The notes below the pieces were generated by a model. The model saw nothing but the letters and a program-made list of their open reading frames with translations. It searched no databases and was not told the DNA's origin. Position numbers and translations under genes: made by a program. A DNA stretch of 16,146 nucleotides from an uncultured Clostridia bacterium (lineage in GTDB: Bacteria > Bacillota > Clostridia > Oscillospirales > CAG-272), in NCBI GenBank assembly GCA_947624945.1, contig CANQMJ010000048.1, positions 1 to 16,146 on the forward strand. Reading direction: 5' to 3'. Numbering within the stretch: position 1 is the first letter of the stretch; the number at the start of each line of letters is the position of its first letter. Shown piece by piece: positions 1-6,587 of this stretch.

Positions 1-1348
1 CACGGAGCGCGGGCTGTCGCAGACGGTCATAAAGCGGTTCGGACTCGGGTTTGCGCCCGACGACTTCGGCATGAGCCGTCATATGAAGGAGCTCGGCTAC
101 TCGGAAAAGGAGCTTGTAGCGGGCTTTCTCATGAAGGTGAGCGAGAAAAAGGGCAAACCGTACGACCTGTTCCGCGGACGCGTGATGTTTCCGATAATAG
201 ACGTGTCGGGACGAGTCATAGCGTTCGGCGGGCGCGTCATGGGCGACGGCGAGCCGAAGTACCTCAACTCGTCAGACACGCCCGTGTTCAAGAAAAGCAA
301 AAACCTGTTCGCCCTCAACTACGCAAAAAACAACTGCGCAGATGAGATGATACTGTGCGAGGGTTACATGGACGTCATATCGCTGCACGGTGCGGGCGTC
401 GAGAATGCTGTCGCGACGCTCGGCACGGCGCTGACGCCGGAGCAGGCGCGCATCATGACGAAGTACACGAAGCGCGTCATAATCTGCTATGACAGCGATG
501 CGCCCGGTCAACGCGCGGCGTCGCGCGCGATAGGTCTTTTGTCCGAGGTCGGACTCGACGTGAAAGTGCTCAAGCTCAAAGGCGCGAAGGATCCGGACGA
601 ATTCATCAAAAAGTACGGCGTCGACGCGTTCCGCGACGCGCTTGCGGGGAGCAGCGGAAAGTTCTCGCACACGCTCGGAACTATATCGGCGAAGTATGAT
701 GAAAACGACCCTGACGCGCGCGTAAAAATGATTCGCGAGGTATGCGAATACATAGCGTCCATACCCGGCGCGACAGAGCGAGAAATATATGTAAATCAGG
801 CGTCGGCGACGCTCGGTGTGTCGGCGGAAAGTATAAAAAACGACGTTTTGCTCATCATAAATAAGAACCGAAAAAAAAGGCGACGCGAGCTGCCGGGTGA
901 GATGCTGCGGAATGCGACGGGCGTCGGCGACCGTGTAAACCGCGACAAGCTGACGCATCTGCGCGCGGCGTCGTGCGAGGAAACTGTCCTCGGCATGCTC
1001 GTCGGCTACCCCGAGTATATCGCAGACGTCGCGAGCGGCAGGATAAAGCTGTCGGAGGACGATTTCTCGACCGAGTTCGGGCGGCGCGCGTTTTCAACGA
1101 TATGCGGCATATACGGCGAGTCGGGGACGTTTGATATAGGCGCGCTGTCGGAGCATATGTCGCCGGACGAAGTATCGCGGCTCGTAAAGCTGTCGGTCGA
1201 CAGGTCGCAGCTCGACAACGGACGGAGCATATTTGAGGCGAACGTAAAGGCGCTGACGGACGAAAAAAGCCGCGAGCTCGCAAAAAGCGAGGATGCATTC
1301 GACGCGATACGCCGAATGCGTGAAACAAAAAACAAAGGAAATACATAA
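1..1348 (+). CDS. dnaG: DNA primase DnaG, 3' part (5' end outside window)
   Basis: Synthesises RNA primers for lagging-strand replication, working with the replicative helicase. The reading frame is open from base 2, so 448 codons are visible and roughly 150 N-terminal residues, including the zinc-binding domain, lie to the left; the ATG at 71 is internal. Visible in order: the start of the RNA polymerase domain (GLSQTVIKRFGLGFAPDD), the FRGRVMFPI block near base 172, the TOPRIM acidic motif EGYMD at about 359-373, the second TOPRIM motif YDSDAPGQ near 488-511 and KDPDEFIKKYG near 589. A C-terminal helical part from about 950 matches the helicase-interaction domain in position (CEETVLGML). 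It ends with TAA at 1346-1348, 18 nt before rpoD, the usual macromolecular-synthesis arrangement. Family assignment is firm; nothing looks broken in the visible part. Confidence 0.97.
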   Translation, partial: TERGLSQTVIKRFGLGFAPDDFGMSRHMKELGYSEKELVAGFLMKVSEKKGKPYDLFRGRVMFPIIDVSGRVIAFGGRVMGDGEPKYLNSSDTPVFKKSKNLFALNYAKNNCADEMILCEGYMDVISLHGAGVENAVATLGTALTPEQARIMTKYTKRVIICYDSDAPGQRAASRAIGLLSEVGLDVKVLKLKGAKDPDEFIKKYGVDAFRDALAGSSGKFSHTLGTISAKYDENDPDARVKMIREVCEYIASIPGATEREIYVNQASATLGVSAESIKNDVLLIINKNRKKRRRELPGEMLRNATGVGDRVNRDKLTHLRAASCEETVLGMLVGYPEYIADVASGRIKLSEDDFSTEFGRRAFSTICGIYGESGTFDIGALSEHMSPDEVSRLVKLSVDRSQLDNGRSIFEANVKALTDEKSRELAKSEDAFDAIRRMRETKNKGNT

Positions 1349-1366
1349 AAAGGGAAGGAAGACAAA

Positions 1367-2461
1367 ATGGAAAAGGAAAGTCCGACCGAGAAGGAGCTTA
1401 TGCTCATTGAGAAGGGAAAGGCAAACGGCGGTCTGACGCAGAGCGATATCGAGGACGCTTTTGCGGAAGACGAGGACGTCGATCTCGACAGTATAGAAAA
1501 GCTCTATGATACGCTCGAGAGCAGCGGCATCGGCATCGACGCCGACATTTCGAATACCTCGGACATTGAAAGCGAAGTCGAACGCATGGGAAGCGGCGAG
1601 GAGATGGAAAAGCAGCTCTCGCAGGAGGGACTTGCGATCGACGACCCGGTGCGTATGTATCTCAAAGAAATAGGCAGGGTGCCGCTCCTCGATTCGGAAC
1701 AGGAGCTTGAACTGGCGAAGCGCATGGCGGAGGGCGACGAAAAGGCGAAAGAGGATCTTGTCGTTGCGAACCTCAGACTCGTCGTCAGCATCGCAAAGCG
1801 CTATGTCGGAAAGGGAATGTTCTTCCTTGACCTTATCCAAGAGGGCAACCTTGGCTTGATGAAGGCAGTCGACAAATTCGACTACACAAAGGGCTACAAG
1901 TTCTCGACGTATGCGACATGGTGGATACGTCAGGCAATAACACGCGCGATAGCAGATCAGGCGAGAACTATTCGTATTCCGGTACACATGGTCGAGACGA
2001 TACACAAGGTATCGCGTTATCAGCGTCAACTTTTGCAGGAACTCGGGCATGAGGCAACGCCGGAGGAGATCGCGGAAAAGCTGAACATGACGCCCGACAA
2101 GGTGCGCGAGATAATGAAGATAGCGCGCGACCCCGTGTCGCTTGAGACGCCTATCGGTGAGGAGGAGGACTCTCATCTCGGCGACTTTATCGAGGACGAG
2201 GAATCGCCGGCTCCGCCGGACGCTGCTTCATACGCGATGCTGCGCGAGCAAATAGCGGAGGTGCTTCATACGCTGACGCCGCGTGAAGAGCTCGTGCTCA
2301 AGCGCCGTTTTGGTCTTGACGACGGAAAGACGCGCACGCTCGAGGAGGTCGGAAAAGAGTTCAACATCACGCGCGAACGCATACGTCAGATCGAGGCGAA
2401 GGCGCTTCGAAAGCTGCGTCATCCGAGCCGCTCAAAGAGACTGAGGGATTTCCTCGATTGA
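1367..2461 (+). CDS. rpoD: Primary (housekeeping) sigma factor RpoD/SigA
   Basis: Directs RNA polymerase core to -35/-10 promoters of housekeeping genes. The 364-residue product is close in size to Bacillus SigA (about 370). Residues 1-75 form an acidic region 1.1-like segment. Region 1.2 begins near residue 92 (DDPVRMYLKEIGRVPLL). Region 2 carries NLRLVVSIAKRYVGKGM, DLIQEGNLGLMKAVDKFDY and the -10 recognition stretch YATWWIRQAITRAIADQ near residue 182. Region 3 follows, then region 4 with LTPREELVLKRRFGL and the -35 helix-turn-helix TLEEVGKEFNITRERIRQIE, ending in KALRKLRHPSRS. The start ATG at 1367 follows a GGGAAGG ribosome-binding site at 1352-1358. It sits 18 nt after dnaG and is probably cotranscribed with it. 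The three promoters proposed in this window fit the specificity expected of this protein. No anomaly seen. Confidence 0.98.
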   Translation: MEKESPTEKELMLIEKGKANGGLTQSDIEDAFAEDEDVDLDSIEKLYDTLESSGIGIDADISNTSDIESEVERMGSGEEMEKQLSQEGLAIDDPVRMYLKEIGRVPLLDSEQELELAKRMAEGDEKAKEDLVVANLRLVVSIAKRYVGKGMFFLDLIQEGNLGLMKAVDKFDYTKGYKFSTYATWWIRQAITRAIADQARTIRIPVHMVETIHKVSRYQRQLLQELGHEATPEEIAEKLNMTPDKVREIMKIARDPVSLETPIGEEEDSHLGDFIEDEESPAPPDAASYAMLREQIAEVLHTLTPREELVLKRRFGLDDGKTRTLEEVGKEFNITRERIRQIEAKALRKLRHPSRSKRLRDFLD

Positions 2462-2523
2462 ATCTTTGATTGCGAAATCAACAAACTTTCATTTTTCTAA
2501 TTGTGCATACATGACAAACACAA

Positions 2524-2637
2524 TGTGAAAAACGACAAAATCGTTATGATATAATTTGTGAAAACAATACAATTATTTGCGTGATTTTACTGTAAAACGA
2601 ACGGTGCGGCACGTCAATATCTGTATCATTTTTCACA
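2524..2637. repeat. Three copies of TGTGAAAA, two direct and one inverted
   Basis: TGTGAAAA occurs at 2524-2531 and 2557-2564 on the + strand and as TTTTCACA at 2630-2637. The second and third copies belong to a longer 11-bp inverted repeat (ATTTGTGAAAA 2554-2564 and TTTTCACAAAT 2630-2640). The related heptamer TGTAAAA appears at 2591-2597 and at 2667-2673, the latter overlapping the -10 box of the main promoter. The placement just upstream of a promoter is what operator or activator sites would show, but no regulator can be named. Confidence 0.45.
2547..2555 (+). promoter_or_regulatory. Possible second, extended -10 promoter
   Basis: TGA-TATAAT at 2547-2555 is a perfect -10 box (TATAAT 2550-2555) with an upstream TGn extension. 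No good -35 box is present at 16-18 bp, where the sequence is A-rich (about 2526-2532). Extended -10 promoters can work without a strong -35. If real it would give an RNA starting near 2562 with a long leader before the lipoprotein gene. Confidence 0.35.
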
Positions 2638-2645
2638 AATACCGC

Positions 2646-2674
2646 TTGACACAGCGCCTTATTTGATGTAAAAT
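2646..2674 (+). promoter_or_regulatory. SigA-type promoter of the lipoprotein gene
   Basis: TTGACA at 2646-2651, a 17-bp spacer, and TAAAAT at 2669-2674 make a near-consensus housekeeping promoter. Transcription would start near 2681, giving a leader of about 60 nt that ends with the strong ribosome-binding site GAGGAGGA at 2725-2732, nine bases before the ATG at 2742. The strength of both signals suggests high expression unless repressed. Confidence 0.85.
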
Positions 2675-2741
2675 GTCATAAGAATATCGTAGCGTATATT
2701 GAATTCACGCGGAAACCGTACAACGAGGAGGATATTCCCTA

Positions 2742-4496
2742 ATGAAGAAGAAACTTATTTGCATGCTGCTCATCGTTATGATGATCTCATCGCTCATTCT
2801 TTCGAGCTGCTCGCTTGCAAACGGGAGCAGCGATGAAGAGACCGGCACAGATACCGATATTGAGGACATGAGCAACCGTACGCCGGTGACCATCACGCTG
2901 TGGCTGCCGACGCTCGAGGGCACTACCGACGAAGCTGTAGCTCTTGTTCAGGATGAACTCAACTCGCACTTTAAGACAAGCTTTACGACCGCGGTACAGC
3001 TCAAGGCTATACCCGAGGACGAATATGTGAGCGCGGTATATACTCAGCTCGATAAGATACAGGAGCTTGAAAACCAGCGCAAAGCGGAAGAGAGCCGCCG
3101 CCGCGAGCTCGCTCAGAGCCGTCGTAAGGCAGGTATAACGACCGCTGAAACTGAGACTGAGACTGTCGAGCAGACGACGGTGAACCTCGAGACGAACGAT
3201 ATCGGTTATGTTGATTCGAGATATCCCACGGTCGGCGAGTATCAGTTCGACATCTTCCTCGTGCTCGGATACGATATGTACAAGGAGCTTGCCGACGACG
3301 ATAAGCTGGCAGCGCTCGACGACAACCTCAACAGTACCTCGAAGGTCCTGAAGAGCTATATTTACCCGACGTTCCTTTCCGCATACAAAGATCCGCTCGG
3401 CACAGCCGCTACATATGCTATCCCGAACAACCACGGCATGGGCGAATACAAGTTCATGCTCATCAACCGTGAGCTTGCACTCAAATATGACTATGATCCA
3501 GAGGCGATGACGACATTCGCGGCGGCGACCGACCTCATCCGCGACGTTGCAAGATATGAAGAAGACGACAGCGTAGCTCCGCTTCTTTCGTGGGTCGATC
3601 CGGCCGGAATGACTTACTGGTCCGAGGACGGCTCGTGGAGCGTTCTTTCGTCCCTTGTTCCGAACCTTGCCGATGTTACCGCAAACGCACCGCTGACGAA
3701 CATTTTCAGAAACGCTGAATACAAGGCTAACTTCAAGCTCATGAAGGAGTTCGAGGAGAACGGTATGATCGCCGAGGATCCCGAGAACTGCGAGAAGTTC
3801 GCGGTCGGTGTTATCTCGTCTGACAGCTTTGAGAAGGTCGTCGAGGAATACGGCGAAGATTATGTGGTCGTTACGTACGAGACTCCGAGAGCGACACAGG
3901 CTGATATATTCGAATCTGCGTTCGCTGTAAGCTCTTCTTCGTCGAATCTCCAGCGCTGCATGGAAGTCATTACGGCTATAAACACCGATCCAGAGATACG
4001 CAATATCCTCCAGTACGGCGTTGAAGGCGTTCACTATCAGCTCAACGACGATAATCAGGTACACCGTCTCAACAACGAGTACATGATGAATATCAGATAT
4101 ACCGGTAATACTTATATGGCATACACTGAGGAGGGAATGGATCCGAATCAGTGGGAGTATGACAAGACGAGAAACCAGTACACTATGATGACACCTTACA
4201 CATATGTGGGTGGATTGTTCTCAGCGGAGAATGAACAGTATTACAGCGACCTTGCAAAGATCTCGCAGGAATACTACGACAAGATGATGGCAACGTCGCT
4301 TGAGGATGCCGATGAATTCTTCTCGACCGCGGCGACCGAAGTGTCCGAGAATGAAGCGTTTGCTAACCTCGGCGGCGGTACGTGGGAGTACGGTCCCGCG
4401 ACGCTGTATAACACATTCTACAGCGAGAACTTCGCAGTTGAGGAAGAAGATCCCGGTGCCGAAACAGGCGCTGTCGATACGACTCCCGCGGCATAA
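2742..4496 (+). CDS. Extracellular solute-binding-type lipoprotein with a charged insertion
   Basis: Predicted surface lipoprotein of 584 residues, most likely the binding component of, or a stray relative of, an ABC importer of the family 1 (carbohydrate-type) solute-binding class. A signal peptide with a hydrophobic core (residues 5-20) ends in the lipobox LSSC, with Cys23 as the lipidation site. A Ser/Asp/Glu-rich linker follows, then VTITLWLPT at 49-57, a typical first strand. Residues about 101-165 interrupt the fold with a Lys/Arg/Glu-rich helix (LENQRKAEESRRRELAQSRR) and a Thr/Glu linker; EYQFDIFLVLGYD near 166 resumes it. The C-terminal half has the family-like segment NTDPEIRNILQYGVEGVHY (414-432), seen in family members with large sugar or sugar-like ligands. 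No permease or ATPase gene is adjacent, and the gene is bracketed by its own promoter and terminator. Ligand unknown. The fold class is moderately sure, the transport role less so. Confidence 0.8.
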   Translation: MKKKLICMLLIVMMISSLILSSCSLANGSSDEETGTDTDIEDMSNRTPVTITLWLPTLEGTTDEAVALVQDELNSHFKTSFTTAVQLKAIPEDEYVSAVYTQLDKIQELENQRKAEESRRRELAQSRRKAGITTAETETETVEQTTVNLETNDIGYVDSRYPTVGEYQFDIFLVLGYDMYKELADDDKLAALDDNLNSTSKVLKSYIYPTFLSAYKDPLGTAATYAIPNNHGMGEYKFMLINRELALKYDYDPEAMTTFAAATDLIRDVARYEEDDSVAPLLSWVDPAGMTYWSEDGSWSVLSSLVPNLADVTANAPLTNIFRNAEYKANFKLMKEFEENGMIAEDPENCEKFAVGVISSDSFEKVVEEYGEDYVVVTYETPRATQADIFESAFAVSSSSSNLQRCMEVITAINTDPEIRNILQYGVEGVHYQLNDDNQVHRLNNEYMMNIRYTGNTYMAYTEEGMDPNQWEYDKTRNQYTMMTPYTYVGGLFSAENEQYYSDLAKISQEYYDKMMATSLEDADEFFSTAATEVSENEAFANLGGGTWEYGPATLYNTFYSENFAVEEEDPGAETGAVDTTPAA

Positions 4497-4520
4497 TGAT
4501 TATAGAACAGATTTAATTGA

Positions 4521-4550
4521 AAAACCGACCGCACAGCGGTCGGTTTTTTT
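4521..4550 (+). terminator. Rho-independent terminator after the lipoprotein gene
   Basis: A perfect hairpin pairs CCGACCGC (4525-4532) with GCGGTCGG (4536-4543) around the loop ACA. The stem is extended by AAAA/TTTT and runs into seven T residues (4544-4550). It ends the lipoprotein transcript 24 nt after the stop codon, and the rpsB promoter begins 10 bp further on. Confidence 0.96.
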
Positions 4551-4560
4551 AATAATCGTA

Positions 4561-4589
4561 TTGACAAAACCTTGCTTGTATGGTATTAT
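4561..4589 (+). promoter_or_regulatory. Strong promoter of rpsB-tsf
   Basis: TTGACA at 4561-4566, a 17-bp spacer, and TATTAT at 4584-4589 with a TGn extension at 4581-4583. An overlapping TATAAT at 4587-4592 would need a 20-bp spacer and is the less likely -10. Transcription would begin near 4596. A perfect -35 and extended -10 fit the high output expected for a ribosomal protein operon. Confidence 0.88.
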
Positions 4590-4595
4590 AATCGA

Positions 4596-4709
4596 TGCGT
4601 GCCATGCACGTAAATCAAAATTCACACACGGCTCAGAGAAGTGTGTCGGTGCCGCATCGCGGTTGCACGCCTACGACGCCGTGGTGGAAAAACCGAAGGA
4701 GGACATTAT
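4596..4709 (+). promoter_or_regulatory. Structured 5' leader of rpsB mRNA
   Basis: About 115 nt separate the predicted transcription start from the rpsB start codon. The leader can form several hairpins: TGCGTGC 4596-4602 with GCACGTA 4606-4612 (loop CAT) at the very 5' end; ACACAC 4624-4629 with GTGTGT 4641-4646; GCCGC 4651-4655 with GCGGT 4659-4663 (one G-U pair); and CACG 4666-4669 with CGTG 4680-4683. The ribosome-binding site AAGGAGGA (4696-4703) lies outside these simple stems. Leaders of ribosomal protein operons often bind their own product, and S2 autoregulation is known in other bacteria. Whether this leader does so is inference, and the pairings were found by eye. Confidence 0.5.
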
Positions 4710-5486
4710 ATGTCTATCATCACTATCAAGCAGCTGCTTGAAGCAGGCGTCCATTTCGGACATCACACAAGACGTTGGAACCCTAAGATGTCGGAGTACA
4801 TCTTCACGGAGCGCAACGGCATCTACATCATTGACCTTCAGAAGACGGTCAAGAAGTTCGACGACGCGTACATGTTCGTGCGCGATCTCGCCGCACAGAA
4901 CGGCACGATCCTGTTCGTCGGAACAAAGAAGCAGGCGGCTGACGCCATCAAAGAAGAGGCAAAGCGCTGCGGTCAGTATTATGTCAACGTCCGTTGGCTC
5001 GGCGGTATGCTGACGAATTACAGGACGATCAGACGTTCGATCAGCCGTCTCTACCAGCTTGAAAAGATGCAGGAGGACGGTACGTTCGCATCTCTCCCGA
5101 AGAAGGAAGTCGCGGCTCTCCAGAAGGAAATGGACAACCTCGAGCGCAACCTCGGCGGTATCAAGGAAATGGATCGTCTCCCCGACGCCATCTATATAGT
5201 CGATACGCGCAAGGAGCACAACGCGGTTCTCGAAGCTAAAAAGCTCGGTATACCCGTCGTTGCTATTGTCGATACGAACTGCGACCCCGAAGACGCCGAC
5301 TATGTTATCCCCGGCAATGACGACGCTATCCGTGCTATCAAGCTCATCACGTCCGCTCTCGCAGACGCCGTGATCGAAGGCAAGCAGGGCGAGTCGTTTG
5401 ACGCGGCAGTCGCCGAAAAGTCCGAGGCTGAGGCGGAAGAAGATGCCGAGGCTGACGATGAAAAGGCTCCCGAAGCTGCAGAGTAA
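4710..5486 (+). CDS. rpsB: 30S ribosomal protein S2
   Basis: Component of the small ribosomal subunit, needed for stable binding of S1-like proteins and for initiation. The 258-residue product shows the S2 signatures GVHFGHHTRRWNPKM (residues 13-27), VRWLGGMLTNY near residue 93 and the late block IVDTNCDPEDADYVIPGNDD. The core ends near residue 228 and is followed by a low-complexity acidic Ala/Glu tail, common in Bacillota S2. The start is the ATG at 4710 because AAGGAGGA (4696-4703) lies six bases upstream and the family begins at this point; the frame stays open upstream to a GTG at 4641, but those residues do not resemble S2. tsf follows after 21 nt in the same transcript. Confidence 0.98.
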   Translation: MSIITIKQLLEAGVHFGHHTRRWNPKMSEYIFTERNGIYIIDLQKTVKKFDDAYMFVRDLAAQNGTILFVGTKKQAADAIKEEAKRCGQYYVNVRWLGGMLTNYRTIRRSISRLYQLEKMQEDGTFASLPKKEVAALQKEMDNLERNLGGIKEMDRLPDAIYIVDTRKEHNAVLEAKKLGIPVVAIVDTNCDPEDADYVIPGNDDAIRAIKLITSALADAVIEGKQGESFDAAVAEKSEAEAEEDAEADDEKAPEAAE

Positions 5487-5507
5487 AATTTATAAGAGGT
5501 AACTATA

Positions 5508-6446
5508 ATGGCAGCAATCACAGCAAAAATGGTATCCGATCTCCGCGCTAAGACGGGCTGCGGAATGATGGAATGTAAAAAGGCGCTCACCGAGGCTGAC
5601 GGAAACTTTGACGAGGCCGTTAAGATCCTCCGTGAAAAGGGACTTGCAGTAGCGGCAAAAAAGGCATCGCGCATCGCGGCTGAGGGCATCGTTGACATCA
5701 TGCGTTCCGACGACGGCAAGACCGCCGCTATGATCGAAGTCAACGCTGAGACCGACTTCGTCGCAAAGAACGCGACGTTCAAGGAATTCGTGCGCGGCAT
5801 TCTCTCCGTTATAATCAAAGAGCATCCCGCCGATATCGCTGCGCTCAATGCGATGCAGTATGACGACAACTTTACCGTTGAGGCGAAGCTCAAGGATATG
5901 ATCTTCACTATCGGTGAGAACATGAATATCCGCCGCTTCATCGTTGTTGACGGTATTATGTCGACGTATATCCACGGTGCAGGCGCCGCAGGCGTTATCG
6001 TTAAGTTCAATGCTGACGAGGCAGTTGCATCTAAGCCCGAGTTCGCTGAATTCGCTAAAAATATCGCTCTCCAAATCGCGGCAGGCAGTCCGCCGTCCTA
6101 CGTTAAGAAAGAGGACGTTCCTCAGTCCGAGATCGACGAGGAGCTGAGAATTCAGCTTGTCGCTGCGAAGAACGACGAGAAGCTCGCGAACAAACCCGAC
6201 GCAGTCCTTAAAAAGATCGTTGAGGGCAAGCTCGACAAGCTCTTCTTCGACCGCGTATGCCTCTATGAGCAGACATACGTCAAGGAAGAGGGCATGAAGG
6301 TCGGCAAGTATGTCGCCGACACTGCAAAGGCTCTCGGCGGTCCGATCGACGTCGCAGGCTTCTGGCTCTACGAAAAGGGCGAAGGTCTTGAAAAGAAAGA
6401 GGACAACTTCGCGGAAGAAATCGCGTCCCTTGTCAAAGGCAACTGA
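5508..6446 (+). CDS. tsf: Elongation factor Ts
   Basis: Guanine nucleotide exchange factor that regenerates EF-Tu-GTP during translation. The N-terminal UBA-like domain (residues 1-55) carries VSDLRAKTGCGMMECKKAL, the classic first EF-Ts signature, and EVNAETDFVAKN near residue 80 is the second. The two dimerisation/core subdomains follow, with a C-terminal module containing DRVCLYEQTYVKE. At 312 residues it is slightly longer than the E. coli protein (283), within the range for Bacillota. The start ATG follows AAGAGGT (5494-5500) by seven bases. It is cotranscribed with rpsB from the promoter at 4561 and is closed by the terminator at 6454-6477. Confidence 0.98.
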   Translation: MAAITAKMVSDLRAKTGCGMMECKKALTEADGNFDEAVKILREKGLAVAAKKASRIAAEGIVDIMRSDDGKTAAMIEVNAETDFVAKNATFKEFVRGILSVIIKEHPADIAALNAMQYDDNFTVEAKLKDMIFTIGENMNIRRFIVVDGIMSTYIHGAGAAGVIVKFNADEAVASKPEFAEFAKNIALQIAAGSPPSYVKKEDVPQSEIDEELRIQLVAAKNDEKLANKPDAVLKKIVEGKLDKLFFDRVCLYEQTYVKEEGMKVGKYVADTAKALGGPIDVAGFWLYEKGEGLEKKEDNFAEEIASLVKGN

Positions 6447-6453
6447 ATCAACT

Positions 6454-6477
6454 AAAAGGCGGGTTTACCCGCCTTTT
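6454..6477 (+). terminator. Rho-independent terminator after tsf
   Basis: AAAAGGCGGG (6454-6463) pairs perfectly with CCCGCCTTTT (6468-6477) around the loop TTTA. The T run is only four long, but a further T-rich stretch follows to about 6490. It begins eight bases after the tsf stop and separates rpsB-tsf from the pyrH operon. Confidence 0.9.
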
Positions 6478-6532
6478 CATTTGCTCTTTTCATAATTCAC
6501 GAAAAAACTCAAATCAAACATCAATATAACTG

Positions 6533-6561
6533 TTTACATTTGATGAAAAAAGCGGTATAAT
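6533..6561 (+). promoter_or_regulatory. Promoter of the pyrH-frr-uppS-cdsA-dxr-rseP-ispG-polC run
   Basis: TTTACA at 6533-6538, a 17-bp spacer, and a perfect TATAAT at 6556-6561. The predicted start near 6568 leaves only about 20 nt of leader before the pyrH ATG. No other clear promoter was seen between here and the right edge, so this may drive the whole downstream gene run. Confidence 0.87.
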
Positions 6562-6587
6562 AACAGAAGAAACATTTGGGGGTCGAT

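Larger units (their letters stand above)
2462..2741. promoter_or_regulatory. AT-rich regulatory gap between rpoD and the lipoprotein gene
   Basis: This 280-bp gap holds no plausible gene. Right after rpoD there is only a weak AT-rich hairpin (TTGATT 2466-2471, AATCAA 2476-2481) followed by a loose T-rich stretch, so a strong terminator for dnaG-rpoD is not evident. Further on lie a possible extended -10 promoter (2547-2555), three copies of TGTGAAAA, a 13-bp palindrome (2585-2597), and a near-consensus promoter (2646-2674). Base composition is clearly more AT-rich than the flanking genes. The density of short repeats suggests binding by one or more regulators of the downstream lipoprotein gene; that is inference. 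Confidence 0.6.

Noticed and set aside
1094..2176. 360-codon open frame on the - strand opposite dnaG/rpoD
   Set aside because: It covers conserved sigma-factor regions 1-3 on the other strand and carries no motif of its own. It is a by-product of codon bias.
2787..4064. 425-codon open frame on the - strand opposite the lipoprotein gene
   Set aside because: It lies wholly within the lipoprotein coding region, has no recognisable domain, and its Arg/Val-rich, low-complexity translation is what the complement of GAx/CTC-rich codons produces. The + strand protein has a signal peptide, lipobox, ribosome-binding site, promoter and terminator.
4641..4709. In-frame upstream extension of rpsB from a GTG at 4641
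   Set aside because: The 23 extra residues (Cys/Arg-rich) do not resemble S2, and the strong ribosome-binding site at 4696-4703 points to the ATG at 4710. The segment is better read as leader RNA.
6516..6546. Short inverted repeats around the pyrH -35 box (AAACA/TGTTT and CATCAA/TTGATG)
   Set aside because: The arms are only 5-6 bp in AT-rich DNA and do not form one clean symmetrical site. Chance is likely, so no operator is claimed.
6576..6587. TTG at 6576 as the pyrH start
   Set aside because: The GGGGG ribosome-binding site at 6578-6582 would lie inside the gene, and PyrH proteins normally begin a few residues before LIKLSGE, matching the ATG at 6588.
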